Numbered from the stretch's first letter, positions 8,715 through 15,916 are shown. The stretch: 35,414 nt of DNA from a virus (IMGVR_UViG_3300017730_000036:1-35414), one strand, 5' to 3'. A program made the numbers and translations. Notes: a model not told the origin generated them from the sequence alone.

Positions 8715-9002
8715 GTGTTAAAAAAATACAATGAATTTTTAAATGAAAGAGCAGCTCCTAATAAAGCTACAGTAAAGTATATGATAGCTAAAAAATTTGC
8801 AGGAGTGCCTGTCAAAATAGCAAAACAGCTTATTAGACATAATAAAAGAAAGGAAGATATTGCAGCAATGATTAAAACAGCTGAGACTAGGGAAGAAAAG
8901 GCTAGATTAAAAAGGCAATTGTTATTAATGAGTAAAAAGGAATTTGAATTAAAGAAAAAGGCTCAACTAGCAAAGAAAAAGGCTAAAGCTGACAAAAAAT
9001 AA
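8715..9002 (+). CDS. Small basic prohead core protein with capsid-targeting-like N-terminus
   Basis: A 95-residue lysine-rich helical protein. The GTG start at 8715 is chosen because the overlapping ATG at 8713 stops at once (ATGTGTTAA), and because GTG gives the N-terminus MLKKYNEFLNE, which has the T4 capsid-targeting pattern with an L-N-E protease site (cut after E11). The rest is alternating Lys/Glu/Ala helix ending in KKAKADKK. It lies between portal and protease, where T4 has core genes 67 and 68, so it is a probable positional analogue. The sequence itself is not recognisably gp67 or gp68. Confidence 0.8.
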   Translation: MLKKYNEFLNERAAPNKATVKYMIAKKFAGVPVKIAKQLIRHNKRKEDIAAMIKTAETREEKARLKRQLLLMSKKEFELKKKAQLAKKKAKADKK

Positions 9003-9004
9003 AA

Positions 9005-9014
9005 GAATATATAA
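9005..9014 (+). promoter_or_regulatory. Candidate late promoter element, GAATATATAA
   Basis: It lies in the 18-base gap between the two small core-protein genes, 16 bases before the ATG at 9021. The leader would be very short, so function as a promoter is uncertain. Confidence 0.3.
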
Positions 9015-9020
9015 TTTATT

Positions 9021-9374
9021 ATGATACTTAAAACATATAACGAATTTTTAAACGAAGCCCAATTGTCTTCTATTAAAGCAGGTGACGATAGTAAAGTTGA
9101 AGTTAGTGATCAAAAAACAGTTGACGGAGATGTTATCTCTGCTCAAGAAATTTTAGGACAAATATTAAACGCTGAAACAGAAGATGAGTTTAAAGCTTAT
9201 TTTTATGAAAAATATGGTTCTACTAAATTTGACACAGCAACAATGGGACAAATGTTAACAGACTATCAAGACTATTATGCTGAACAAGCTGAAAAGGAAA
9301 AGGAAGCTGAAAAGGAAGAAGAACCTACAGACGATGGCGAAGGAGCCGGCGATGATTTAGATATTGATATTTAA
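9021..9374 (+). CDS. Small acidic prohead core protein with capsid-targeting-like N-terminus
   Basis: A 117-residue protein starting MILKTYNEFLNE then A, nearly the same leader peptide as the preceding gene, with predicted protease cut after E12. The middle holds QEILGQILNAETEDEFKAYF and the last 35 residues are strongly acidic (EKEEEPTDDGEGAGDDLDIDI type). T4 gp67, in the same map position, is also a small core protein with an acidic tail, so this is a likely functional analogue. The pairing of one basic and one acidic core protein side by side is notable. Confidence 0.8.
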   Translation: MILKTYNEFLNEAQLSSIKAGDDSKVEVSDQKTVDGDVISAQEILGQILNAETEDEFKAYFYEKYGSTKFDTATMGQMLTDYQDYYAEQAEKEKEAEKEEEPTDDGEGAGDDLDIDI

Positions 9375-9394
9375 GAAAAAGACTTTTAGTTAAA

Positions 9395-9404
9395 GATATA
9401 TACA
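9395..9404 (+). promoter_or_regulatory. Candidate late promoter element, GATATATACA
   Basis: It lies 27 bases before the ATG of the protease-scaffold gene, in a 47-base gap with an A-rich leader. Confidence 0.4.
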
Positions 9405-9421
9405 AAAAAGAAAAAAACAAA

Positions 9422-11317
9422 ATGGATAGACTTATAAATAAGCCTAGCGATTATAATTTATTAATAGTTGAAAAATCTTCTGGTGTTTTAGAGCAAACAG
9501 GAGAAACAAAGGACTATGTTTTAGAAGGTGTTTTTGGTGAGATTGATGTTAAGAATAAGAATAACAGGATCTATACTGAAGATGAATATCTTCCACAAAT
9601 TAAATCGTTACAAGATAAAATCGGAGGTTCTAAATTACTTGGTGAATTAGATCATCCTCAACAATTTGACATTTCTCTTAAAAACGTATCACACGTTGTC
9701 GAAGAGTTAAGGTATGATCAGGAAAACAAGAAAGTAATGGGTAAAATCAGATTATTAGATACTGATGCTGGTAAACAAGCTAAGGCACTAGTTGATGCTG
9801 GTGTACCATTACATATTAGTTCTAGAGCTGCTGGAGAAGTTTCAGAAGGCGGTAAAGTTAAAATCAAACAATTATTTACTTATGATTTAGTTGCAGACCC
9901 AGGATTTGAGAATGCACAATTAAATAGAGTTAATGAATCTTATGGTTTTGACAACGATGAAAGCTTATTTATATATGAAGTATTTAAAAAAGAGATAAAT
10001 AATAAAACAACAAACGAAAATAAAAAAGAGCAAACAATGGAAGAATTTGTAAAAACAGATGACTTCAACAATTACACTAAGTATTTGGCTGAGCAAATAA
10101 AAGGTTTAAAGTCTACTCTTACAGAATTATCAGAAACTTCAACTGAAGGATCTGCTACTACAAATGAAGACATTAAAACTGTAACTGCTCACAACGATCA
10201 TATTGTTGAATCAATAAACAATTTAACAGAATATGTTAAGTATGTTGCAGAGAAAACTGATCAAAACATTCAGTATTCAGAGTATTTAGCAGAGAAAACT
10301 GATCAAAACATTCAATATGCAGAATATGTTGCTGAGAAAACTGATCAAGGAATTTCTTATACAGAACATATTGCTGAATCAGTAACTAAATTAAAAGACT
10401 ATAGTAATTATATTGCTGAATCTTATAATGATGGTACAGAAACAAACGAAAAACTTATTGAGTATGTTAACTATTTAAAAGATAACGTACAAAACGTTAG
10501 CGAATATGCTAACTACATTGCAGAGTCAATCAACGAAAATTTAGTAGTTGAAGCTGACGATGTTACAGCTAAAGAAGCTGGCGAAGCTGCTGCTGATAAC
10601 GAACTTGAAAAAGTTGGTGATAATTCAGGAGAAGGTAGCGTTGCAGATAAAGACGGAGATGCAGGTGTTGATGGTGAAGATATTAAAGCTGATCACACTG
10701 AAGTTGACAATGATGAAAAAAGAGAAGCTGAAGGCGAAGAAGCAGATGATAAAGCTCCTACTAATTCAGGTACTGATGGTGCTGATGATCCATTAGAATC
10801 TTATAAATCAGAAATATCTAATAAATTAACATCTTTATTAGAATCTGCAAAAGCAAAAGAAAACAACGATCCACATTTCTTTAAATTAGTTGGTTCATCT
10901 ACTGCTGAAAAGTATAATGCATTAAATGAAGATGCAAGAACAGCTGTAAGAACTCAAGTTGAAGGTTCAGGATTTTTAACAGAATCTCAGATTGTTAGAA
11001 TCATTGAAAACCAAACTAAAGAAGTTGAAGCTGCTAACGAGCCGTTAGTACTTTCGGCAATGCCAACTGAATATAAAGCAAAATGGGAAAATCTTTCTGA
11101 AGCTAAGAAAAATCAATTACTTGCACAGTCAAGAACTCACAAAGTAGAGACTGAATATCAAGTAAGAAATTTTTGGCAAACAAGAGATCTTAGAGAAACT
11201 GCTCCAGTAATGGAAAAAGTTGCTATGATAACTGAAAAGAAAGAAGTTGAGACTAAGACACTTCCTTATAACTTAGAAGGTGTTAAAGAAGCAATGGCAA
11301 AAAGATTTAAAAAATAA
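9422..11317 (+). CDS. 21: Prohead protease (gp21-like) fused to scaffold (gp22-like)
   Basis: Residues 1-205 match the gp21 serine protease (S80/U9 type). The segment VLEGVFGEIDVKNKNNRIY leads to the His motif GELDHP (H78), then ISSRAAGEV (catalytic Ser at 133/134) and YDLVADPGFENA. This is almost exactly the length of T4 gp21 (212). In the same frame the protein continues for 426 residues of helical, repeat-rich, acidic sequence typical of a scaffold core (gp22). It carries 14-residue repeats with xAE motifs (274-329), an acidic block shared with the protein at 3719-5146, and a folded-looking C-terminus. An ATG at 10037 (M206) lies at the domain border behind an A-rich stretch and may start the scaffold alone. 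The major capsid gene follows. Confidence 0.88.
   Translation: MDRLINKPSDYNLLIVEKSSGVLEQTGETKDYVLEGVFGEIDVKNKNNRIYTEDEYLPQIKSLQDKIGGSKLLGELDHPQQFDISLKNVSHVVEELRYDQENKKVMGKIRLLDTDAGKQAKALVDAGVPLHISSRAAGEVSEGGKVKIKQLFTYDLVADPGFENAQLNRVNESYGFDNDESLFIYEVFKKEINNKTTNENKKEQTMEEFVKTDDFNNYTKYLAEQIKGLKSTLTELSETSTEGSATTNEDIKTVTAHNDHIVESINNLTEYVKYVAEKTDQNIQYSEYLAEKTDQNIQYAEYVAEKTDQGISYTEHIAESVTKLKDYSNYIAESYNDGTETNEKLIEYVNYLKDNVQNVSEYANYIAESINENLVVEADDVTAKEAGEAAADNELEKVGDNSGEGSVADKDGDAGVDGEDIKADHTEVDNDEKREAEGEEADDKAPTNSGTDGADDPLESYKSEISNKLTSLLESAKAKENNDPHFFKLVGSSTAEKYNALNEDARTAVRTQVEGSGFLTESQIVRIIENQTKEVEAANEPLVLSAMPTEYKAKWENLSEAKKNQLLAQSRTHKVETEYQVRNFWQTRDLRETAPVMEKVAMITEKKEVETKTLPYNLEGVKEAMAKRFKK
10037..11317 (+). 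CDS. 22: Possible separately initiated scaffold protein (nested, in frame)
   Basis: ATG at 10037-10039 is codon 206 of the fusion, exactly where the protease domain ends. The 45 bases before it are A-rich and G-poor with the same texture as the true intergenic leaders of this genome (for example before 9422 and 11404). The product would be 426 residues, beginning MEEFVKTDDFNNYTKYLAE, with scaffold composition. A nested scaffold within a protease gene is known from lambda (C/Nu3) and similar phages. Independent translation is inference; cleavage of the fusion by its own protease is the alternative. Confidence 0.45.
   Translation: MEEFVKTDDFNNYTKYLAEQIKGLKSTLTELSETSTEGSATTNEDIKTVTAHNDHIVESINNLTEYVKYVAEKTDQNIQYSEYLAEKTDQNIQYAEYVAEKTDQGISYTEHIAESVTKLKDYSNYIAESYNDGTETNEKLIEYVNYLKDNVQNVSEYANYIAESINENLVVEADDVTAKEAGEAAADNELEKVGDNSGEGSVADKDGDAGVDGEDIKADHTEVDNDEKREAEGEEADDKAPTNSGTDGADDPLESYKSEISNKLTSLLESAKAKENNDPHFFKLVGSSTAEKYNALNEDARTAVRTQVEGSGFLTESQIVRIIENQTKEVEAANEPLVLSAMPTEYKAKWENLSEAKKNQLLAQSRTHKVETEYQVRNFWQTRDLRETAPVMEKVAMITEKKEVETKTLPYNLEGVKEAMAKRFKK
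10241..10408 (+). repeat. Four 42-base in-frame repeats in the scaffold region
   Basis: Units start at 10241, 10283, 10325 and 10367. The first three share GAGAAAACTGATCAA; the fourth is diverged. Each encodes 14 residues beginning Y/H-(V/L/I)-A-E, as in YVAEKTDQNIQYSE. Further xAE motifs without the rest of the unit occur on both sides. Confidence 0.9.
10661..10758 (+). repeat. Copy 2 of a 98-base block shared with 4679-4776
   Basis: Same reading frame and no gaps relative to copy 1. It encodes the acidic block with core EDIKADHTEVD inside the scaffold region. Confidence 0.85.
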
Positions 11318-11403
11318 TAAAACAATCGACGATTTGGTGACAGAAGCAGAAAACCAAAAGTAATAAGTCGAAATTAAACAAACAAAAAATAGAAATTTAT
11401 AAA

Positions 11404-12813
11404 ATGGCAAATTTAATAAATGAAGCTGAAATCAGAGAAACGTGGTCTCCAATTATCGAGAGCGCTACTGGTATCAATGATGCTTCAAAATTAGCATGGA
11501 TGTCTGAGTACTGTCATAATCACAAACTTTATGAAGACGCAAACATCATGTCACTTTCCAACAATCCAGGTCCTATGAATATCGGTGGTATAGGTGCAGT
11601 TGCACTTCCATCTGATTTTGGTGGTATCGGTACTGCAGGTACTGCAAATGGTTCAGGTGACAAAGCTCCAACTTTACTTCCTTTAGCGATGCAAGTTGCA
11701 GCACAAACAATCGGTTTAGATTTAGTTCCAGTTGTACCAATGGCTGGTCCTATGGGTCTTTTATCTTACTTAGACTTCGTATACGAAGGTGGTAGATTAG
11801 ACAACGCTGAAGCTCCATTATACATCAAAACAGCTAATGCAGCTGCAGGTAACGATGTATTAGCAGGTACTTCAAGAATCGATGGTAAAAACATCTTAAG
11901 AATTGAAGACGAGATAGATACACAAGGTGGTGAAACTTCTATCGCATCTAGATATGCGGATGCAGAATTAGTTGCTGCATTAGAAGATCATATCCCAGGA
12001 TTCGTAGGTCAATCAAGTGGTCAACCATTTGACAGAGCTACAGGTGAATCTACGGCTGACAATTTAATGGGTCTTTCTTTATTCTCTAAAGCAATTGAAG
12101 CAAAAACTTACCAAGTTGCTGCTGCAGTTACTAGAGAACAAGTTCAAGATTTAAAACAATTCGGCGTTGATGCTGTTGCTCAAGTTGAGGCAGTTTTAAC
12201 TAACGAATTAACACAAACTATTAATGATTTAATCATTGACGAGATCTCAACTTTAGCAAGCGCAAACATGACTGCTTCTGGTGTTTCTTTAGACGTTGAT
12301 TTAACTACTCCAGCTGCGGGTGGTCAAACTGAAGGTTCTGAACACAGAAAAGTATTAACAGGTATTTTAGCTGCTGCTAACTTAATTGCAAACAGAGGTA
12401 GAAGAGGTGCAGGTAACTACGCGGTTGTAGGACCACAAGTTGCTACATTAATTCAATCTGTTGCTGGTTTCGTACCTAACCCATTCGCTAACACTGCTAC
12501 TCAAGCTGCTGGTGCTATTTACCCAGTTGGTTCTGTTGCAGGTGTACAAGTATATACAAACCCAAAATGGGCTTGGTCATACAACACTATATTAGTTGGT
12601 AGAAAAGGTGACGGTAACGGTCCAGGTCTTGTATTTATGCCTTACTTAATGGCTGAATCAGTACAAACAATTGCTGAAGGAACTATGGCTCCTAAAGTAG
12701 CTGTTAAATCTAGATTTGCATTAGTTGCTGCAGGTTTCCACCCTGAAACGCAATATGCATCTTTAGACGTTAAAGTTAACGGTTCTACTGGTGATATGAT
12801 TAACATAGCTTAA
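11404..12813 (+). CDS. 23: gp23 major capsid protein
   Basis: Main shell protein of the T4-type head. The N-terminal NEAEIRETWSPIIE resembles the W-x-P-L-L-E start of T4 gp23. Family blocks follow: LVPVVPMAGPMGLLSYLDFVY near 110-130, EAKTYQVAAAVTREQVQDLKQ near 237, the RRGAGNYAVVGPQVATLIQ block near 338, and KSRFALVAAGFHPETQYASL near the C-terminus. Length is 469 residues against 521 in T4. An (L/I)-x-E site at KLYE-D (cut after E44) is a plausible maturation site. Codons ending in C (AAC, TTC, ATC, TAC) are commoner here than in neighbours, as expected for a highly expressed gene. It ends just before a strong terminator. Confidence 0.95.
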   Translation: MANLINEAEIRETWSPIIESATGINDASKLAWMSEYCHNHKLYEDANIMSLSNNPGPMNIGGIGAVALPSDFGGIGTAGTANGSGDKAPTLLPLAMQVAAQTIGLDLVPVVPMAGPMGLLSYLDFVYEGGRLDNAEAPLYIKTANAAAGNDVLAGTSRIDGKNILRIEDEIDTQGGETSIASRYADAELVAALEDHIPGFVGQSSGQPFDRATGESTADNLMGLSLFSKAIEAKTYQVAAAVTREQVQDLKQFGVDAVAQVEAVLTNELTQTINDLIIDEISTLASANMTASGVSLDVDLTTPAAGGQTEGSEHRKVLTGILAAANLIANRGRRGAGNYAVVGPQVATLIQSVAGFVPNPFANTATQAAGAIYPVGSVAGVQVYTNPKWAWSYNTILVGRKGDGNGPGLVFMPYLMAESVQTIAEGTMAPKVAVKSRFALVAAGFHPETQYASLDVKVNGSTGDMINIA

Positions 12814-12840
12814 TAATTACTAATTAGTAAACAACAAATT

Positions 12841-12872
12841 AAGGGATTCTTAGAAATAGGAATCCCTTTTTT
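12841..12872 (+). terminator. Rho-independent terminator after the major capsid gene
   Basis: Stem AAGGGATTC (12841-12849) pairs with GAATCCCTT (12860-12868) around a 10-base loop and is followed by T residues. It ends the head block 27 bases after the gp23 stop. Confidence 0.88.
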
Positions 12873-12880
12873 ATTTTCAG

Positions 12881-12890
12881 GATATATAGA
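12881..12890 (+). promoter_or_regulatory. Candidate late promoter element, GATATATAGA
   Basis: It lies directly after the gp23 terminator and 31 bases before the ATG at 12912. The extended form GATATATAGAATATAAAA recurs almost unchanged before the sheath gene (24346), and a close variant precedes the small terminase gene (21841). That makes these three the best members of the set. Confidence 0.55.
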
Positions 12891-12911
12891 ATATAAAACA
12901 TTTTAAAGTAG

Positions 12912-14654
12912 ATGAAAATCAAAACCAAAATAAAGGCAATTAATGAATTTATTATTGAAAACGTGGAGACACCAGACAGTGGTAAAGTAAATAAAAATAT
13001 TGAGGCTAACATTTCTTCAAGTGAAGATTTAAGACAAGAGATAGATACCATTTTAAATAAATTACAAAAACTAGAAGTCGGTTTAAATGGCAGCATGTTT
13101 CAAAATGGAAACAATCCTATAAAGGAATCTATTGAAAATGATTTATCCATCGACAATGATTTAATATTAGAATTTACAGCATCTTATAATAAAGGACTTG
13201 AAAAAGGTCAAAAGGTAGGAGCAGTTATAGGTCTAATTGCAGTCATTACATTTTTAAAAGTTAGAGCTAATCGTAGAATTAAAAAGAAACAAGCTGCTTA
13301 TACAAAATATGCTCCTGAAAAGGCAAAACTTGAAATTGATGAAAAATATTCAGATCAGCAATTCGCAGCATCGTTTGATAGAGAAGAATTTATTGAAAAA
13401 GAATCAGAAGGTTTAAAGAAAAAGTACGATAAAAAAATATCTAAATTAGATCCAACAAATCCAAAGTCTAAAAAGGTTGCACAAAAATTAAGAGCTGATA
13501 GAGATGAAAAGCTTTTAAAACTTAGAGATGTCCTTATTTCTAAAATAATAGCCAAGGAAACTAGCTTAAAGGAGGAAATAAAAAGAAAGATTGAGGATTT
13601 AGATATACAATGGAAAAGAGACGACGCAGATACTAACATAATGAGTGTTTTTGCAAAATTTGCAAATAACCCAGCAGGTAGTGAAATGCAAAGAAAATGG
13701 GAAGATTGGAAACTTGAATTTGATAGAAAGGTAGAAGATAAAGCGTTTGAGTATGAAAGAAAATTACTAGATAAATCTGTAGGAGTAGATAACGAAAAAC
13801 TTAAAGAAGAATTAGAAGAATTAGACTCTAGAATTAAAAAATTTAAAACTCAACATGCTCAAAAGGTTAAAATTGCTAAAGCAGCTAAGGCACAGGTAGA
13901 TCAAGATGTTAAGGATTTTGAGGCGAAAGAAGGCGCAAAGGAAGAGGCAAAAGAAAAAAAGTTAGGTCCAAGTTATATAAAGGCTAAACAAAAATACAAT
14001 GAATATATGGAGTCTGTTAATAAATTCGGACAAGCCCTTTCGTTTGCTGAAAAAAATACAAGTGGATCAGAAGCAGGAAATGCAAAAACAAATTTACAAA
14101 AGGCTTACAAAACAATGAGAATGCGAAGTAATTTTAGTAAGGCTAATGCACAGGAATTAATGCCAAATGGTACCACTAAAGATTATAGCGCCCTTCTAAA
14201 AGAAAGACAAGATCAGCTTGATGATTTTAAAAAGGCATATAATACAACAATGGCTAAGTTTAAGCCAGTTACTGCTTCAAATTCTAATTTAGAAATAAAA
14301 GATGGAATGTATCTCACTGAAAAATTAGAAATATATGAACAGTTTATGGAAAGATCTAAGATGTCAAAATACATTAGAGACTTAGGTCAGAAAATGAAAG
14401 ATTTTTTTAAGGCGGTAGGTTCTGAAAGTAAAGAAACTAAAGCAGCCGTTAGTTTAGTTTATCAAGCAAGTAAAGATGGTAGAAAACTAACAGACGATGA
14501 AAAGAAAATGGTAAAGGAACAATTAAAGGATGTTTTAAAAACAATAGGACTTAGTTCAATAGCTATAATGCCTGGCGGTTTTATAGTTGCTGTCTTAATA
14601 AATGCTTTAAAGTTAAATGACAAAATAGTTCCTTCTAGTTTTAAGAAAAAGTAG
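12912..14654 (+). CDS. Large predicted internal head protein with membrane segment and LETM1-like tail
   Basis: A 580-residue basic protein. It begins MKIKTKIKAINEFIIE then N, a capsid-targeting-like peptide with an I-I-E protease site (cut after E16). A hydrophobic stretch VGAVIGLIAVITFLKV (102-117) is the only clear membrane segment in the first half. Residues 120-450 are long Lys/Glu coiled coil. The end has LTDDEKKMVKEQLKDVLK, then GLSSIAIMPGGFIVAVLI and VPSSFKKK. The PGG...(L/V)PSSF arrangement resembles the hydrophobic segment of LETM1-type membrane proteins; this is remembered similarity, not a search. The gene follows gp23 with its own candidate late promoter. A protein packed in the head and delivered with DNA into the host membrane is the favoured inference; a purely structural core protein is the alternative. 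Confidence 0.65.
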   Translation: MKIKTKIKAINEFIIENVETPDSGKVNKNIEANISSSEDLRQEIDTILNKLQKLEVGLNGSMFQNGNNPIKESIENDLSIDNDLILEFTASYNKGLEKGQKVGAVIGLIAVITFLKVRANRRIKKKQAAYTKYAPEKAKLEIDEKYSDQQFAASFDREEFIEKESEGLKKKYDKKISKLDPTNPKSKKVAQKLRADRDEKLLKLRDVLISKIIAKETSLKEEIKRKIEDLDIQWKRDDADTNIMSVFAKFANNPAGSEMQRKWEDWKLEFDRKVEDKAFEYERKLLDKSVGVDNEKLKEELEELDSRIKKFKTQHAQKVKIAKAAKAQVDQDVKDFEAKEGAKEEAKEKKLGPSYIKAKQKYNEYMESVNKFGQALSFAEKNTSGSEAGNAKTNLQKAYKTMRMRSNFSKANAQELMPNGTTKDYSALLKERQDQLDDFKKAYNTTMAKFKPVTASNSNLEIKDGMYLTEKLEIYEQFMERSKMSKYIRDLGQKMKDFFKAVGSESKETKAAVSLVYQASKDGRKLTDDEKKMVKEQLKDVLKTIGLSSIAIMPGGFIVAVLINALKLNDKIVPSSFKKK

Positions 14655-14715
14655 ATTTTTCTGAAACAATTAATCTAATTATCATATAATATAGTGTTAA
14701 ATAAAACACACAAAT

Positions 14716-15330
14716 ATGAAAAAGACAATAATTACAGGAATACTGTTTTTAGCAATTGTTTCAATTTCTGCACAAGAAAAAGGAACTAAAAACACTAAAC
14801 CTATTAAATATACAAAAGGAACTAATAGTTCTGTTATAGTTGAAAAAGAAGTTAAGACTGAAAAAACTACACCAGTATCTATTAGACCTACAAGCAGTAA
14901 CTCAACGAATAGAGCTGCTGTGAATTCTACTAACTCTAAAGAAGTTAACACAATGAGACCAGAAAAGGTTAAAGTTAACACTAACAGAGCAGCACAGAAT
15001 TCTAAAGAAACAATGAGACCAGAGAAAGTTAAAGTTAACACTAATAGAGCTGCTCAAACATCTGTTGAAACAAACAGACCAGAGAAAGTTAAAGTTAATA
15101 ATGAAAGAAATTCTATTAACAAGGAAGAAAAACCTTTAAAAGAAGAATTTAATAAATTATCAGTTGACTATTGCAAAGGCTGGAAAGAAGGTTATATTAA
15201 AGCTTGGTCAAAGGCTCACAAAGGTGAAAAACTAGAGTTTGTTCCAAACTGCGAAACTACAGGTAACTGTGAAGGTTACAAATGTGGTTTTAAAGCAGGT
15301 ATGAAGCAAGCTGAATTAAATATAAGATAA
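14716..15330 (+). CDS. Secreted repeat protein with signal peptide
   Basis: A 204-residue protein of unknown function. It begins with a clear Sec signal peptide: MKKT, a hydrophobic core IITGILFLAIVS, and a likely signal peptidase I cut after SISA before Q20. Residues 79 onward contain two full and one partial 20-residue repeat around RPEKVKVNTNRAAQ, a low-complexity basic linker. The C-terminal 55 residues look folded: CKGWKEGYIKAWSKAHKGEK, then three more cysteines around NCETTGNCEGYKCGFKAGM, suggesting disulphides. It should act in the periplasm or at the cell surface of the infected host. Superinfection exclusion, lysis or a virion role cannot be told apart from sequence. Confidence 0.8.
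   Translation: MKKTIITGILFLAIVSISAQEKGTKNTKPIKYTKGTNSSVIVEKEVKTEKTTPVSIRPTSSNSTNRAAVNSTNSKEVNTMRPEKVKVNTNRAAQNSKETMRPEKVKVNTNRAAQTSVETNRPEKVKVNNERNSINKEEKPLKEEFNKLSVDYCKGWKEGYIKAWSKAHKGEKLEFVPNCETTGNCEGYKCGFKAGMKQAELNIR
14950..15108 (+). repeat. 60-base tandem repeats in the secreted protein gene
   Basis: Units start at 14950, 15010 and 15070; the third is partial. Each begins ACAATGAGACCAGA or a close variant and encodes T-(M/N)-RPEKVKVN. Copy number is likely to vary between relatives. Confidence 0.9.
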
Positions 15331-15338
15331 TATCTTTT

Positions 15339-15830
15339 TTGAAAATTCAAAAATCAAACAATCCTAAACAGGCCCATCGATATGGTATAAAACTTGATGG
15401 GCTTCCTAGGAGTATCAGACAATTTCTAATAGAAAATAGAAGCCTAAATGAATGGGCAAACGACGTTCAATTCCTCGAACAAATAATTAGAATAGAGTCA
15501 AACAATCTCAAACTTAAAAATAGTACAAAAAGAAATAAACTTTATTTCGACTGCACAACAGAGACACCTGTACCAATGGATGACTTAGTGGAATCTTATG
15601 ATACTGTAGAATGGACTTGTGCAATCAGTGGTAAACCCATTCAATCTAAGTTTAATAATTTCAGTCTAGAAAATTTTATACACTCTGAGTACCTTGATGT
15701 GCTTGAAGCACCAATGGTGGATAGTCGTATACTTAAAAGCAGTGTAGAATTTCGTAAACACTGTAAAAAACTCTTATTAGAAGAACAAAAGGAGTTTATG
15801 AGAGTTATTAAAAAGGGAAAAAACCCATAA
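15339..15830 (+). CDS. Unknown protein, 163 residues
   Basis: Not recognised. TTG at 15339 is taken as the start because no in-frame ATG occurs until codon 80 and the open frame is otherwise well used. The true start could be another non-ATG codon. The sequence has a basic N-terminus (KSNNPKQAHRYGIK), a CAISGKPI motif near residue 91 that recalls zinc-finger turns but lacks a second cysteine pair, and a basic C-terminal helix ending KKGKNP. It starts 8 bases after the secreted-protein gene and ends immediately before the first copy of the conserved leader. Confidence 0.65.
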   Translation: MKIQKSNNPKQAHRYGIKLDGLPRSIRQFLIENRSLNEWANDVQFLEQIIRIESNNLKLKNSTKRNKLYFDCTTETPVPMDDLVESYDTVEWTCAISGKPIQSKFNNFSLENFIHSEYLDVLEAPMVDSRILKSSVEFRKHCKKLLLEEQKEFMRVIKKGKNP

Positions 15831-15916
15831 TTGTTCATAACTTTCTGAAAAAAGTTGCCTAAAAATTTTCACGGGTCAAAGATTATAGTTATATTAGTAT
15901 TATAATTAAAACTTAA
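15831..15916 (+). promoter_or_regulatory. Conserved 85-base leader/promoter module, copy 1
   Basis: It starts TTGTTCATAACTTTCTGAAA, continues through ACGGGTCAAAGATTATAG and ends TATTATAATTAAAACTTAA, six bases before the ATG at 15922. Near-identical copies lie at 34068 and 35056, each just before a small gene. The module contains an inverted repeat (AACTTT...AAAGTT) and a TATAAT box about 15 bases before its end. It is probably a strong early promoter with its transcription start in the last bases; an operator or RNA leader is also possible. Confidence 0.8.

Noticed and set aside
10241-10408. Regular direct repeats considered as a CRISPR array
   Set aside because: The repeats are contiguous, in frame and lack spacers; they encode a 14-residue protein repeat.
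10548-10796. An 82-residue + frame inside the scaffold region
   Set aside because: It is a Lys/Leu/Ile-rich shadow of the acidic stretch, with no leader and no sensible protein composition.
11318-11403. A possible tiny peptide (DLVTEAENQK) in the gap before gp23
   Set aside because: About ten codons from a TTG or GTG, with no leader; there is too little to call a gene. It may be a remnant.
14950-15108. 60-base direct repeats considered as iterons or an origin
   Set aside because: They are in frame in a signal-peptide protein and vary mostly at the third codon base, so they are explained by coding repeats.
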